In this document: positions 45,213 through 55,251 of the stretch, piece by piece
Layout of the letters: each line of letters begins with the position of its first letter
Numbering within the stretch: the stretch's first letter is position 1
Source: Marinobacter sp. THAF197a
GTDB lineage: Bacteria; Pseudomonadota; Gammaproteobacteria; Pseudomonadales; Oleiphilaceae
Length of the DNA: 64,000 bases
Direction: 5' to 3'
Assembly: GCF_009363275.1 (NCBI RefSeq)
Contig: NZ_CP045324.1
Coordinates: forward strand, 1,364,001-1,428,000
Position numbers and translations under genes: made by a program
Notes under the pieces: model-generated
The model's input: only the letters and a program-made list of their open reading frames with translations
Database searches by the model: none
Told to the model about the DNA's origin: nothing

Positions 45213-46220
45213 TTACGGCAGGTTTGCACGCCAGTGTTTCACTCGTACCTGGTCCTTGATGGCGTCAATGACTTCCAGAATGAGGTTGATCAACGCCTCT
45301 TGCTCCTGATCTGTTCCTTTCACTTCTCCCGGCTCCGGCAGCATCACGTTCACAATATCTTCGATAAAAGCGTGGTTGGTGGAAGACGCCAGGTCTTCCA
45401 GAATCTGGTGAATCACATTCGCAACAATATCGCCAACCGCGTTTTCCAGTGTGTCCTGTATGGTGGGGCCTACCACTGGCAGATATTTCAGTCTCGACAG
45501 TTCGAGGTTTTGCTTCAGGGCATTGTCTACACGGTCCTCCAGATAGACTCGCAGGGCACCTCTATTTGGGATGTAGCCGTGCTGCGCAGCCAGGGCGACG
45601 CGTTCCGATAACCAATCCGACAACATCGACCGTCTCGGGAACAGGATGTCAGTCTGGATCCGTTCAAACAGGGGCGAACCACGCTTTACCTCATCCTGAA
45701 CGCCGCTCAGAACCTTCAGAACAATCCGGTCTGATAACTCTTCCATGAAGGCTTCATAGTAGAACGACACAAACTGGTACAAGCGAGTGCTGGTGAAGTC
45801 GATGATCTTGTATTGGTGCAGGCGGTAGATGATCGAAATGATCCGCAACGCCCGCAGGAAGCGGAAGCCGCCAACGGGGATGCAGCCCACCAGATCGTAC
45901 CAGTGTATGAACGGGTAGAAATACCAGCGGTCGTAGACCTTGGCTTTGACGGAGTAGCCCCAGCGGACAAAAAACTCGGTCAGGAAGATGGAGACGAAGA
46001 TCAGATCATAGAAAATAAACCGTTCATGGATCGGCTGATAGATCGCATTGACGGCGGGGAGGCTTTCTTCCAGCAGGTTCTGAACCGCAACGAAACTGTA
46101 TATCGAATCCCAGATGATAAAGGCCAGGTTGATGATCAGCAGGCCCAGCATCAGGAAATCGATAAGGAACCAGATCAACTGATGGCTGGACCGAAGGTTG
46201 TCGCGGTTAATCCTGAGCAT
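45213..46220 (-). CDS. Voltage-sensor-like membrane protein without pore
   Basis: A 335-residue protein. Four hydrophobic helices occupy about residues 12-135. Helix 2 has FLTEFFVRW, helix 3 has WYDLVGCIP, and helix 4 is RFLRALRIISIIYRL with arginines every third residue. That matches the S2 Glu, S3 Asp and S4 arginine pattern of voltage-sensor domains. No pore helix or selectivity filter follows; the remaining 200 residues are soluble and helical. The function is unknown; a sensor or a proton-conducting VSD are possibilities. Confidence 0.75.
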   Translation of the reverse strand: MLRINRDNLRSSHQLIWFLIDFLMLGLLIINLAFIIWDSIYSFVAVQNLLEESLPAVNAIYQPIHERFIFYDLIFVSIFLTEFFVRWGYSVKAKVYDRWYFYPFIHWYDLVGCIPVGGFRFLRALRIISIIYRLHQYKIIDFTSTRLYQFVSFYYEAFMEELSDRIVLKVLSGVQDEVKRGSPLFERIQTDILFPRRSMLSDWLSERVALAAQHGYIPNRGALRVYLEDRVDNALKQNLELSRLKYLPVVGPTIQDTLENAVGDIVANVIHQILEDLASSTNHAFIEDIVNVMLPEPGEVKGTDQEQEALINLILEVIDAIKDQVRVKHWRANLP

Positions 46221-46273
46221 CCGGGCTACCTGTCATTGGTCAGGGGCATAATATAAGTCCCTGACAGGTTAGC

Positions 46274-47488
46274 TTATTTCAGCTCGGAGGACGACTTTCC
46301 GAGTAATCGTCGGGCGATGATCAGCAGCTGGATCTGCTGGGTGCCTTCGAAAATATCGAGTATTTTGGAGTCCCTGGCCCATTTTTCGAGCAGTTCCGTT
46401 TCCTGGTACCCCAGTGAAGCACACAGCTCCACGCAGCGGAGCGTGATCTGGTTACCCACCCGGCCGGCCTTGGCTTTGGCCATGGAGGCTTCTTTGGAGT
46501 TGGGTTGGCCGTTGTCGGCCATCCAGGCGGCTCTGAGCGTCAGTAGCCTGGCGGCTTCCAGTTCCGCTTCCAGCAAATGCAGTTCCCGGACAGCGGCGGT
46601 GGTTGTCCAGCTCTGTTGCTGGTAGGTAAGGTTCAGTCCCGCTGCCTTCAGAATTTCCTGAGTGCGCTCCAGGGCGGCCCGGGCCACTCCGATAGCCATT
46701 CCAGCGACCACCGGTCGGGTGTTGTCAAAGGTTTGCATGGCGCCGGCAAAGCCCTTGCCCACGCTGATCTCGGGATCACCCAGCAGGTTTTCTTTCGGAA
46801 CCCGGCAATTGTCAAAACGGATAGCGGCCGTGTCTGAGGCGCGGATACCCAGTTTCTTCTCCAGTCGCTCCACGGTCATTCCAGGCGTGCCTTTCTCCAC
46901 CACGAACGATTTGATGGCGGCTCGGCCCAGGGATTTGTCGAGTGTGGCCCAAACCACAACGGCATTGGCCCTTTCACCGGCGGTCACATAGATCTTTTCA
47001 CCGTTGATAATATAGTGATCGCCGTCTTTAGTGGCAGTTGTCCGAATGGCGGCGGAATCCGAACCGACACCGGGTTCGGTGATGGCCATGGCTGCCCAGG
47101 TCTTGCCAAACCGTTGAAGCTGTTGCTCGTTGGCAACGGCGGCAATGGCCGAGTTACCCAAACCCTGGCGAGGGATGGACAGAGCCAGGCCGACGTCGCC
47201 CCAGCAGAGTTCCGTGAGACCCAGAACGGTTTTCATGTTGGTGCCATTCTGGTTGCCGGTGCCGGTGCCGGTGTCTCCAGCGGACCGGGCCAGGCGGCCA
47301 GCCCCGGCACCACCATCGGCAGCGCCATCGTTCATGCCGTCCATGATGGATGCGAACATATCCAGTTCCTTGGGATAGGCGTGCTCGGCGCGGTCATAAT
47401 GTCGGGAAATGGGTCGGAAAACTTCCCGGGCCACCTGTTGGGCCTGATGAACAATCGGTGCAAACTTTCCAGGAATGTCGAGATTCAT
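46274..47488 (-). CDS. Acyl-CoA dehydrogenase
   Basis: A 404-residue FAD enzyme. AITEPGVGSDSAAIRTTA is the FAD/substrate segment near residue 136. The C-terminal IFEGTQQIQ holds the catalytic glutamate in the usual place. It oxidises acyl-CoA to enoyl-CoA. The stretch from about 50 to 85 is unusually glycine-rich and looks like an insert. It follows another acyl-CoA dehydrogenase by 17 bases and is cotranscribed. Confidence 0.92.
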   Translation of the reverse strand: MNLDIPGKFAPIVHQAQQVAREVFRPISRHYDRAEHAYPKELDMFASIMDGMNDGAADGGAGAGRLARSAGDTGTGTGNQNGTNMKTVLGLTELCWGDVGLALSIPRQGLGNSAIAAVANEQQLQRFGKTWAAMAITEPGVGSDSAAIRTTATKDGDHYIINGEKIYVTAGERANAVVVWATLDKSLGRAAIKSFVVEKGTPGMTVERLEKKLGIRASDTAAIRFDNCRVPKENLLGDPEISVGKGFAGAMQTFDNTRPVVAGMAIGVARAALERTQEILKAAGLNLTYQQQSWTTTAAVRELHLLEAELEAARLLTLRAAWMADNGQPNSKEASMAKAKAGRVGNQITLRCVELCASLGYQETELLEKWARDSKILDIFEGTQQIQLLIIARRLLGKSSSELK

Positions 47489-47505
47489 AGCGAATGTCCT
47501 TGGTG

Positions 47506-48810
47506 TCAGGCGTGAACGCCGCCATGGTGAGTGGCGGTGGAGCGAATATCCCGATACCAGCGCTCTACCGGGTGTTCTTTAACAAAACCGTGGCCACCGA
47601 GCAGTTGGACACCGTTGGTTCCAATCTCCATGCTTTTCTCATTGCACAGCAAGCGGGCCAGGCAGCTTTCCCGGTGGTAGCTTCGGCCGGTTTCGGCCCG
47701 GCTGGCGGCGCGCCAGGTGAGCATGCGCATACTGTCGGCCTCAATGGCCATATTGCTGATCATGAACGCCACCGATTGCCGGTGGCTGATAGGCTCGCCA
47801 AAGGCCTGGCGGTCGTTGCAGTAGGGAATGACATAGTCCAGTACCGCCTGTGACGTACCTATGGCCAGGCCGCAGCGCATCAGGGCGGCTCTGTCGATGA
47901 AGGTCTGAAAGCAAAAATCGTCATCGCCGAGCAGTGCGTCGGCCGGTACGTCCAGGTTGTCGAACCGGACCGAGGTGGCCTCCGCCGCGCGCAGCCCCAT
48001 CCCCGGGGTATCCGCCATCGCCAGGTTTAGGCCAGCGGTTTCAATAATGAAGACCCGGGGTGTGCCATTAAGGACAGCCGAGACCAGCAACAACTCGCAC
48101 TCGGCGCCTGCAATCACAAACGATTTTTCGCCGTTAATCCGGTAGCCCTGATCGGTCTCGGTAGCCGTGGTGGATGGTTGCATTGGGTCAAACAGCGGCG
48201 TTGGTTCGTCAATGGCGAGGCTGGCCACCGGCGGCGCATCCTCGCAGAAGGCCGGCAGATAGCGGGACTGTTGCTCTCCAGTGCCCCAGCAACTGATCGC
48301 CTGGGCGACGCTGAAGGGTGCCAGTAGCCGAATTGCCAGAGCCATATCGCCCCAGGCCAGTTGCTCAGCAATCAGCACGCTGGTCACCGGCGACTGCTGT
48401 TCGGCCACCCCGCCAAATTCACTGGGTACCGCGTACATGGGCAAGCCAAGGGCAGCAGCCTCGTGTTTAACGGCTTCAGGCAATCGGCCCTGTTCGTCGG
48501 CCTCCTGGGCTGCGGGCCTGAGGACATCACGTGCCAGGCGTTTCAGGCTGTCGACAATCATTTGCTGGTCGTCGTCCAGGCTAAGGTCAAACAGGTCGCC
48601 TGGGGCCCCGGGTGGCAGTCGCTTCCGGGGTAGCCAGTTGCGAACCCGCTTAAACTCACGGCCCGCCAGGGCAATGGTCCGGAAACCGGTCCGAGTACCT
48701 TGGTATGCCGTACGTTCAAGGGGAGATCTCAAGCCCAGTCGATCCAGTAAAGGGTTGCCGGATATCCGGTTCATGATCGAGAGTGCAAGTCCGATTGGAT
48801 CCCTGGTCAC
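47506..48810 (-). CDS. Acyl-CoA dehydrogenase family protein
   Basis: A 434-residue protein of the same fold as its neighbour. A basic 60-residue leader precedes LDDDQQMIVDSLKRLARDVL, the usual N-terminal helix. GYRINGEKSFVIAGAE and QLLGGHGFVKEHPVERWYRD are family segments. The ending STATHHGGVHA lacks the EGT motif with the catalytic glutamate. Either another glutamate serves or the protein is a partner subunit for the downstream dehydrogenase. Confidence 0.88.
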   Translation of the reverse strand: MTRDPIGLALSIMNRISGNPLLDRLGLRSPLERTAYQGTRTGFRTIALAGREFKRVRNWLPRKRLPPGAPGDLFDLSLDDDQQMIVDSLKRLARDVLRPAAQEADEQGRLPEAVKHEAAALGLPMYAVPSEFGGVAEQQSPVTSVLIAEQLAWGDMALAIRLLAPFSVAQAISCWGTGEQQSRYLPAFCEDAPPVASLAIDEPTPLFDPMQPSTTATETDQGYRINGEKSFVIAGAECELLLVSAVLNGTPRVFIIETAGLNLAMADTPGMGLRAAEATSVRFDNLDVPADALLGDDDFCFQTFIDRAALMRCGLAIGTSQAVLDYVIPYCNDRQAFGEPISHRQSVAFMISNMAIEADSMRMLTWRAASRAETGRSYHRESCLARLLCNEKSMEIGTNGVQLLGGHGFVKEHPVERWYRDIRSTATHHGGVHA

Positions 48811-49027
48811 GCTGAACTCCTGAGGTTGTCTGATTGATCACACCACGTGGAACCGAGCATGGCTCCGGAGGTCACAATGGCCATTGGCAGGTGCAGCATT
48901 CCCTTGTGGCATTGTGGTCAATTGTGATTTTGGCGCGCCAGGCGTAGAAGCGCGCATCCGCTATCGGTAAACTCACCCCCTGACTCAGGGATTCGTCAAT
49001 CATCCAGGTGGGAAACCCAAACACTGC

Positions 49028-50776
49028 ATGCTGTTAGCCCGATACCACATACAAAGAATCCTGAAGCTGACCGGGCTTGCGGTGCTGTTGAGCGCGTCTG
49101 CCAGCCATGCCAGTCAGGTCAGGGTTGAGGTTGAGGGCGATCACAGTGACTTGAGAGACAATGCCCGGATTTTTGTGGGTGAGGTAGAAGGCCGCTCAGC
49201 CGATGGCCTGCGCCGTTACGCCTCCACGGCGATAGCTCAGGTTGAACAGGCCATTCGGGCCCTGGGGTACTACAATCCGGTGATCACATTCGAAGTCACC
49301 GAAAATGCGGATGGGCTGGCCGAGCTGGTGTTGACGGTGGTACCGGGGGAGCCCGTACGCATTCGTTCCCGGTCAGTGCTGATCGAGGGGCCAGGCAGTG
49401 AAGATCCGGCACTGGTTAATCAGATTCCGAAAGAGCCAGCGGAAGGAGATGTGCTTCATCATGGCCGTTACAACACGCTGCGGCAGGCCATACAGAATCG
49501 GGCGCGACGTCTGGGTTACTTTGACGGTGAGTTTGTGACCCGCCGACTGGAAGTAGACCCTTCCGAGAATCACGCAGATATTACCTTGCACTACCGTACC
49601 GGCGAGCGGTATCGCCTGGGCGCGGTTACCTTCCTGGAAGGCCATGGTTTTGATGAAGGTTTACTGAACCAGTTTGTGACCTTTGAACCCGGCATTCCTT
49701 TCCACGCCGATGAAGTGGCGAAGCTCAACAGCGATCTCTCTAACAGTGGTTACTTTTCCGGTGTGGATATTGATGCTTCACCGAATCGGGCAGAGGATGG
49801 TGTGATACCGGTGGATATTGGTCTTACCCCCAGGCCGCCCCGGTCGGTAGGCGCCGGTGTTGGCTTCTCAACAGACGTCGGCCCCCGGTTCCGCGGTAAC
49901 TGGCGAGAGCATTACACCAACCCCATGGGTCATCGACGCGGGGCAGACACGGAGCTTTCGGAGCTGCGGCAGAACGTCAGTGGATGGTATGAGCTCCCGC
50001 TGGATCCACCGATGACGGATTCTATTCGGTTGGGCACCGGTTATCAGCGAGAAAATATTGAGGATGTGGAGTCAGAGCGACTGACGCTCGGCCAGCAATG
50101 GCGGCACCAGCTGGATACCGGCTGGATGCAGGTGCTGTCCCTTCGATGGGAAGGCGAGCGCTTCAAAATTGGTGAAGATGAACGGGGCAACTCCAGCCTG
50201 TTGCTGCCGGGGCTCAGTTACTCCAAACTCCAGGCCAACTCGCCCCTGGACCCGTCCCGGGGCTATCGATTGCAGCTTGATGTGACCGGTGCCCACCGGG
50301 CCATCATATCGGACGCAGACATCCTGCACGTGAATGTGCTGGCCAGGGGGCTGTATACCCTGGCTGATAATCACCGGTTCCTGACCCGTTTCAACTTTGG
50401 TGGGGTGGCGACCAACAGTTTTTCCGATGTGCCTCCCTCATTGCGCTTCTTTGCCGGTGGTGATCAGAGTGTCCGGGGCTACGGCTACGAAACCCTGTCG
50501 CCCCGTGATGACAATGGCGTAGCCGTTGGTGGCCGTTTTCAGCTGGTCGGTGGTGTCGAATATCAGTACGAGTTTGTCCGGAACTGGCGGGTGGCGGCGT
50601 TCGTCGACAAGGGCAACGCGGTGAATGATGTGTTTGACCGGCTGGCGACAGGTGCCGGCCTGGGGATTCGCTGGGTGAGCCCGGTCGGGCCGTTGCGCCT
50701 CGACGTGGCCAAGGGGTTGGACGAGGAGTTTGGCGGCGGCTGGCGTATTCACTTTTCCATGGGGCCAGAGCTGTGA
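49028..50776 (+). CDS. tamA: TamA, Omp85-family outer membrane component
   Basis: A 582-residue protein with a signal peptide ending near ASHAS, three POTRA domains (about 30-260) and a C-terminal 16-strand barrel ending in HFSMGPEL. The barrel motif VRGYGYETLSPRD contains the conserved Omp85 arginine. TamA works with TamB to insert certain outer-membrane proteins and in lipid transport. It is followed by tamB with a GTGA overlap. Confidence 0.93.
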   Translation: MLLARYHIQRILKLTGLAVLLSASASHASQVRVEVEGDHSDLRDNARIFVGEVEGRSADGLRRYASTAIAQVEQAIRALGYYNPVITFEVTENADGLAELVLTVVPGEPVRIRSRSVLIEGPGSEDPALVNQIPKEPAEGDVLHHGRYNTLRQAIQNRARRLGYFDGEFVTRRLEVDPSENHADITLHYRTGERYRLGAVTFLEGHGFDEGLLNQFVTFEPGIPFHADEVAKLNSDLSNSGYFSGVDIDASPNRAEDGVIPVDIGLTPRPPRSVGAGVGFSTDVGPRFRGNWREHYTNPMGHRRGADTELSELRQNVSGWYELPLDPPMTDSIRLGTGYQRENIEDVESERLTLGQQWRHQLDTGWMQVLSLRWEGERFKIGEDERGNSSLLLPGLSYSKLQANSPLDPSRGYRLQLDVTGAHRAIISDADILHVNVLARGLYTLADNHRFLTRFNFGGVATNSFSDVPPSLRFFAGGDQSVRGYGYETLSPRDDNGVAVGGRFQLVGGVEYQYEFVRNWRVAAFVDKGNAVNDVFDRLATGAGLGIRWVSPVGPLRLDVAKGLDEEFGGGWRIHFSMGPEL

Positions 50777-53700
50777 CCGATCATCCACCGGTGCCACCAG
50801 AACAGGCTGAACGTCAGCCGGAGAAACACAAAAAGCCGCTGCGCCGGCAATGGTGGTTCTGGCTGTTGCTGGTCGTCGCATTGTTGCTGTTTTTGCCCCT
50901 GGTGCTGGTTGGTCTGATTTTGCTGGCCCTGCATACCGAAAAGGGCACAGCCTGGACCATTGATCAGATTCCCGGGTTGCAGACCGAGGCCGACCGAGGT
51001 TCCCTGCTTGGCCAGTGGCAGGCCGACCGCCTTGAATGGCAGGGCTATGGCGTGGGTGTGGTGGTTGAGGCTCCGGAAGTAGACTGGTCTCCGACGTGTC
51101 TGTTCGAAAAAACCATCTGCCTGGATACGCTCAAGGCCGATCGGATTGCAGTGACCCTGCAGCCCTCTGAATCTGATGATGAACGTTCCGGTGATATCAG
51201 CCTTCCCAGGATTAACCTGCCGCTGGCAGTGGTGATCGGGGATGTTGCCCTGGGGCCGCTGACGGTCAATGACGGAGCCATCTGGGACCGGTTTGAGCTG
51301 CAATCCCGGGCCTCCGGTGCCAGCCTGGAGCTTGAACACGTGCTGTATCAGCTGGAAGAGATACGGGTATCGGCGAGTGGTCGCGCTGACATGCGGCGGG
51401 ATTGGCCCCTGGATATCGATGTTGACGTATCCTTGCCGCCGCCATCGGGAGATGACTGGCAGATCACCGTTAACCTGGGTGGCAGCGTCAGGGACTTGCG
51501 GTTGCGAGGTGCCAGTAGTGGTTATCTCAATGCGAATATACAGGGGCAGGTTCAGCCGCTGGAAAGCCGTCTGCCAGCGTCCATCAGACTCGAATCCGAG
51601 CGTTTTCTTGCCCATCATGATCTTCCGGAAACACTGACGCTGAAGAACTGGCGATTAACCCTTGACGGTTCCCTGGCCAACGGTTTCAGGACCCGCACCC
51701 AGGCGCTACTGCCGGGTACCGAGGGTGATATCCAGACGTCTATCCAGGGATTGGTCACCACAGAGAAGGTGACAGATCTGGTACTGTCCATGGCCGGCCC
51801 GGAAAGAGGGGGTGGTGAGCCACCCGGAACCCTGGAGGTGCAGGGCGAGGCCTCCTGGGCTGATGGTCTGGCCGCTGATGTGGGGCTGGCCCTGAACCGC
51901 TTCCCCTGGTACAGCCTGGTGCCGGGGCTGGGCGAGCCTCCGGTTTCGCTCAACCGTCTGGAAGGTCGGGCAAGTTACCAGGAAGACCGCTACCAGGCGG
52001 ATCTTGACGCGCAGGTTACCGGTCCCCTTGGGGATGCCGAGCTGAAGGCCCGCCTTGATGGCGATACTCAGGCTGTCCGTATCACCCAGCTCGACATGAC
52101 GACCGGAGCGGGTTCCCTGTCTGGCGAAGCCGAGCTCGATTTTTCTTCCCAGCTGGCTTGGCAAGCTGCCCTGGTTCTGGACCAGTTCAATCCGGGCTAT
52201 TGGGTGCCTGTGCTGGAGTCCCGGTTGGACGGCAACGTAACCAGCGAAGGCCAGCTTCAGGACGACGCATTGCCCCGAATGTCGGCGGACTGGAATCTGC
52301 AGGGACGATGGCAGGGGAACAATGCTCGCGCCCGGGGCCAGTTGGCCAGTGACGGTCGCGAATGGCAAGTGGATGATCTTGTGCTTGTCGTGGGTGAGAA
52401 CCGTATAGAAGGGCAGGGTCGTTACGGCAGCCAACTGGCAGGTGACTTGTCCATCCTGTTGCCTGAACCGGCGATGTTTGCCGAAGGTTTGGCTGGTGAA
52501 CTGGAGGCCAGCCTGCAGTTTGCGGGCACCGTGGATGATCCCACCGCCGAGCTTGTCGTGGCTGGCCGCGGATTGAGCTGGCAGGATCTGTTGCAGATTG
52601 AGGCCGTGGATCTTGATGCCAGTCTGGCCAAAGGCGGTGTGCTGGATGCAGCGCTGGAGATCAATGAGATTCGTGCTGCCGACCAACAGCTGGAGAGCGT
52701 ATCCCTTCGCCTTGAAGGTACCCGGGATGAGCATCAGCTAACAGTCAATGCCAGCCACAGTGAGGCGACCCTGCTTGCCGTATTCGCCGGCGCCCTGGGT
52801 GAGAGCCTTGATGCCTGGCAGGGTGCCCTGAACCGTGGTGAAATCGACATACCCGGCCCGGGCCAGACGTGGCAACTGGAATCTCCCGCTGACCTTGCCT
52901 ACACCGAAGAAGGCAAACTGAGCCTAGGCGCTCACTGCTGGCGCTGGCAGGACAGTTCTGTGTGCGCTGACGATCAGCAGCTATTGCCGGATGCCCACAT
53001 CGCCTTCCAGATTCGCCAGTTTCCGACCACGGCCCTTGAACCACTGTTGCCTGATACCTTCCGATGGAGTGCGCACCTGGATGCCGACGTGGATCTGTCA
53101 CTGACCGACGCAGGGCCGGATGGCAGAATCACACTGGATGCCGGTGAGGGAACCTTCGAATTCCTGGTGCTGGATGACTGGGAAACCCTGAGTCATGAGG
53201 GTTTGACCGTTGATGCTCGTCTTCAGCCCAGCATCGCTGAGTTGTCAGTTGCCCTGCGAGGGCCGGAGCTGGGCGATTTTAATGCCGAGCTGGCGGTTGA
53301 CCCGATGGCTGAAGAGCGACCGGTACAGGGCCGTTTCAGCCTGAACTCACTGGATCTGGCTTTTGCATCCGCCTTCGCCGGGGTGGAAGAGATTGGAGGT
53401 CAGGTTAACGGCCAAGGCGAAATTACCGGCCCATTGTTACGTCCCATGATTCATGGCGAGCTGGCTCTTACGAATGGTCGTTTTTACGATCCGGGCCTGC
53501 CACTACCACTGAATGATGTGGTTCTGGTGCTCGAGTTTCTCGGGGATTCCGCTGATATCAGCGGGCGCTGGAACAGTAACGACCGCAGTAGCGGGCAACT
53601 TTCGGGGATGATCAATTGGCAGCAGGAGCCCGAGATTGAGCTGTCGATTGTTGGCGACAGGCTGCCGGTAAATGTCGAACCCTATGCCCGGGTTGAAGTC

Positions 53701-54552
53701 GGGCCAGACCTCACCATTGCTTTCCGCAGTGGTGAACTCTCTGTGTCTGGACGGGTGGAAGTACCCCGTGGTGAGATCGAGATCAAGGGGCTTCCGGAGT
53801 CAGCGGTTTCTATCTCCGAAGATGAGGTGATTGTCGGAGTTGAAACCGAGGAGCCGACCATCCGGCGTATGGTGATGGACGTGACTGTGGTGGTCGGCGA
53901 AGACCGGGTAGCGTTTGATGCTTTCGGTGTGACCGGGAATCTCGAGGGGACTCTTCGGATTGGCAACGACATGGATACCCGGGGTGCGCTTCAACTGGTG
54001 AATGGTCAATACCAGGCATTTGGGCAGGATCTGGAACTACGGCGAGCGAGAATCCTGTTTGTGGGTGCCCTGACGGAACCCTACCTGGACATAGAGGCAG
54101 TGCGCAGAGTAGACACTGTTGTTGCCGGTATCCGGCTTAGCGGCCCCGTGAACGCCCCTGAAACCGAGGTATTCTCAGAACCCTCCATGCCCCAAAGCGA
54201 TGCGCTGTCCTACATTATTCTGGGCCGCCCGCCTCAAAGCCGCGGTGACGACGGGCAGATGGCGCAGGCTGCTCTGTCGCTGGGGCTGACCCAGGCAAGC
54301 CGTCTGACCCAGGGCATTGGAGACGAGCTGGGCATTCGCAATCTCACCCTGGAAACCGAAGGCTCCGGGGATGAGGCTTCGGTGGTGGCCAGCGGATACA
54401 TAACCGATGAGTTGAGCCTGAGGTACGGCGTCGGGATATTCGAACCGATCACCACGGTCGCACTGCGTTATGATCTGGGCCGGTATTTCTATCTGGAGGC
54501 GGCCAGTGGCCTGGCCGCCTCGCTGGATATCTTCTACACCCGGGATTTCTGA
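50773..54552 (+). CDS. tamB: TamB, AsmA/DUF490 inner-membrane partner
   Basis: A 1259-residue protein. One N-terminal helix (about 28-52) anchors a very long beta-rich periplasmic region that ends with the DUF490 domain (about 900-1259). The final DLGRYFYLEAASG...DIFYTRDF is the conserved TamB C-terminus. Its hydrophobic groove probably carries lipids between membranes. It starts at a GTG overlapping the tamA stop. Its length matches E. coli TamB. Confidence 0.93.
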   Translation: MTDHPPVPPEQAERQPEKHKKPLRRQWWFWLLLVVALLLFLPLVLVGLILLALHTEKGTAWTIDQIPGLQTEADRGSLLGQWQADRLEWQGYGVGVVVEAPEVDWSPTCLFEKTICLDTLKADRIAVTLQPSESDDERSGDISLPRINLPLAVVIGDVALGPLTVNDGAIWDRFELQSRASGASLELEHVLYQLEEIRVSASGRADMRRDWPLDIDVDVSLPPPSGDDWQITVNLGGSVRDLRLRGASSGYLNANIQGQVQPLESRLPASIRLESERFLAHHDLPETLTLKNWRLTLDGSLANGFRTRTQALLPGTEGDIQTSIQGLVTTEKVTDLVLSMAGPERGGGEPPGTLEVQGEASWADGLAADVGLALNRFPWYSLVPGLGEPPVSLNRLEGRASYQEDRYQADLDAQVTGPLGDAELKARLDGDTQAVRITQLDMTTGAGSLSGEAELDFSSQLAWQAALVLDQFNPGYWVPVLESRLDGNVTSEGQLQDDALPRMSADWNLQGRWQGNNARARGQLASDGREWQVDDLVLVVGENRIEGQGRYGSQLAGDLSILLPEPAMFAEGLAGELEASLQFAGTVDDPTAELVVAGRGLSWQDLLQIEAVDLDASLAKGGVLDAALEINEIRAADQQLESVSLRLEGTRDEHQLTVNASHSEATLLAVFAGALGESLDAWQGALNRGEIDIPGPGQTWQLESPADLAYTEEGKLSLGAHCWRWQDSSVCADDQQLLPDAHIAFQIRQFPTTALEPLLPDTFRWSAHLDADVDLSLTDAGPDGRITLDAGEGTFEFLVLDDWETLSHEGLTVDARLQPSIAELSVALRGPELGDFNAELAVDPMAEERPVQGRFSLNSLDLAFASAFAGVEEIGGQVNGQGEITGPLLRPMIHGELALTNGRFYDPGLPLPLNDVVLVLEFLGDSADISGRWNSNDRSSGQLSGMINWQQEPEIELSIVGDRLPVNVEPYARVEVGPDLTIAFRSGELSVSGRVEVPRGEIEIKGLPESAVSISEDEVIVGVETEEPTIRRMVMDVTVVVGEDRVAFDAFGVTGNLEGTLRIGNDMDTRGALQLVNGQYQAFGQDLELRRARILFVGALTEPYLDIEAVRRVDTVVAGIRLSGPVNAPETEVFSEPSMPQSDALSYIILGRPPQSRGDDGQMAQAALSLGLTQASRLTQGIGDELGIRNLTLETEGSGDEASVVASGYITDELSLRYGVGIFEPITTVALRYDLGRYFYLEAASGLAASLDIFYTRDF

Positions 54553-54562
54553 TCGACGGTTG

Positions 54563-55249
54563 TTAATCCAGGTTGAAGGTGGCGTTGACGCTGGCCTGGA
54601 TTTCCCGGGGGGCGATACTGGAAACGGTGTCGCTGGCGGCTCTTGCTTCCGCCATCATCATGGGCATCGGGCGGTGGCCGCCATTGATGTTGATGGTTTT
54701 GACCTCACCACAGGTTTTGCCCAACTGTTCCGCCACAAAGGCACACCGGCTGCGGGCATCCTCGATGGCTCTGGCCAGTGCCTGGCGTTGCAGGCGCTCT
54801 TCGTCGGAATGGAAGAATTGGTGTTCGCTCAGATGGTATTGCAGACCAGCCTTGTGGGCCTGTTCCAGCAGGGGGTTCAGGAGTTCAAGATTGTCGATCG
54901 AAAAGCTGACTGTCTGGCTTGCCACCGCCATTCGCTCCGGTTGTTGCCCACGCTCCTGAACCGGTAGTGACCGGGTATACAGGTTAACGTTGGCGTCTGA
55001 ATAGTCCACCAATTGGTCGCGCATGCCCTGTATCGCCTTGCGCCATTGCTCCATGGTCTCGGAAAGGCGATCAGAAGCCCGCTCTGGGAGGTTGTGCTCG
55101 GCACTGGCGGTAAATTGCAAACGGGCGCTGTCCGGAGTGTAGCGAACGCTGCCCTCCCCACTCAGGCTCACTTCTCCAGCGGAAACGGCCAGTGGTGCCA
55201 ATGAAGCCACGAACACCGTTGCGGCCAGTGCTTTGGTGTATTTTTTCAT
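54563..55249 (-). CDS. SIMPL (DUF541) domain periplasmic protein
   Basis: A 228-residue exported protein. The signal ends near AVSAGEVS. The mature domain begins with SLSGEGSVRYTPDSARLQF, characteristic of SIMPL proteins, and ends in the ALARAIEDARSRCAFVAEQLG helix and a last beta strand. Members form ring-like oligomers of uncertain role, some linked to stress survival. The start at 55249 is chosen for the signal peptide and a GGAG site; the frame is open 51 codons further. Confidence 0.88.
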   Translation of the reverse strand: MKKYTKALAATVFVASLAPLAVSAGEVSLSGEGSVRYTPDSARLQFTASAEHNLPERASDRLSETMEQWRKAIQGMRDQLVDYSDANVNLYTRSLPVQERGQQPERMAVASQTVSFSIDNLELLNPLLEQAHKAGLQYHLSEHQFFHSDEERLQRQALARAIEDARSRCAFVAEQLGKTCGEVKTININGGHRPMPMMMAEARAASDTVSSIAPREIQASVNATFNLD

Positions 55250-55251
55250 GA

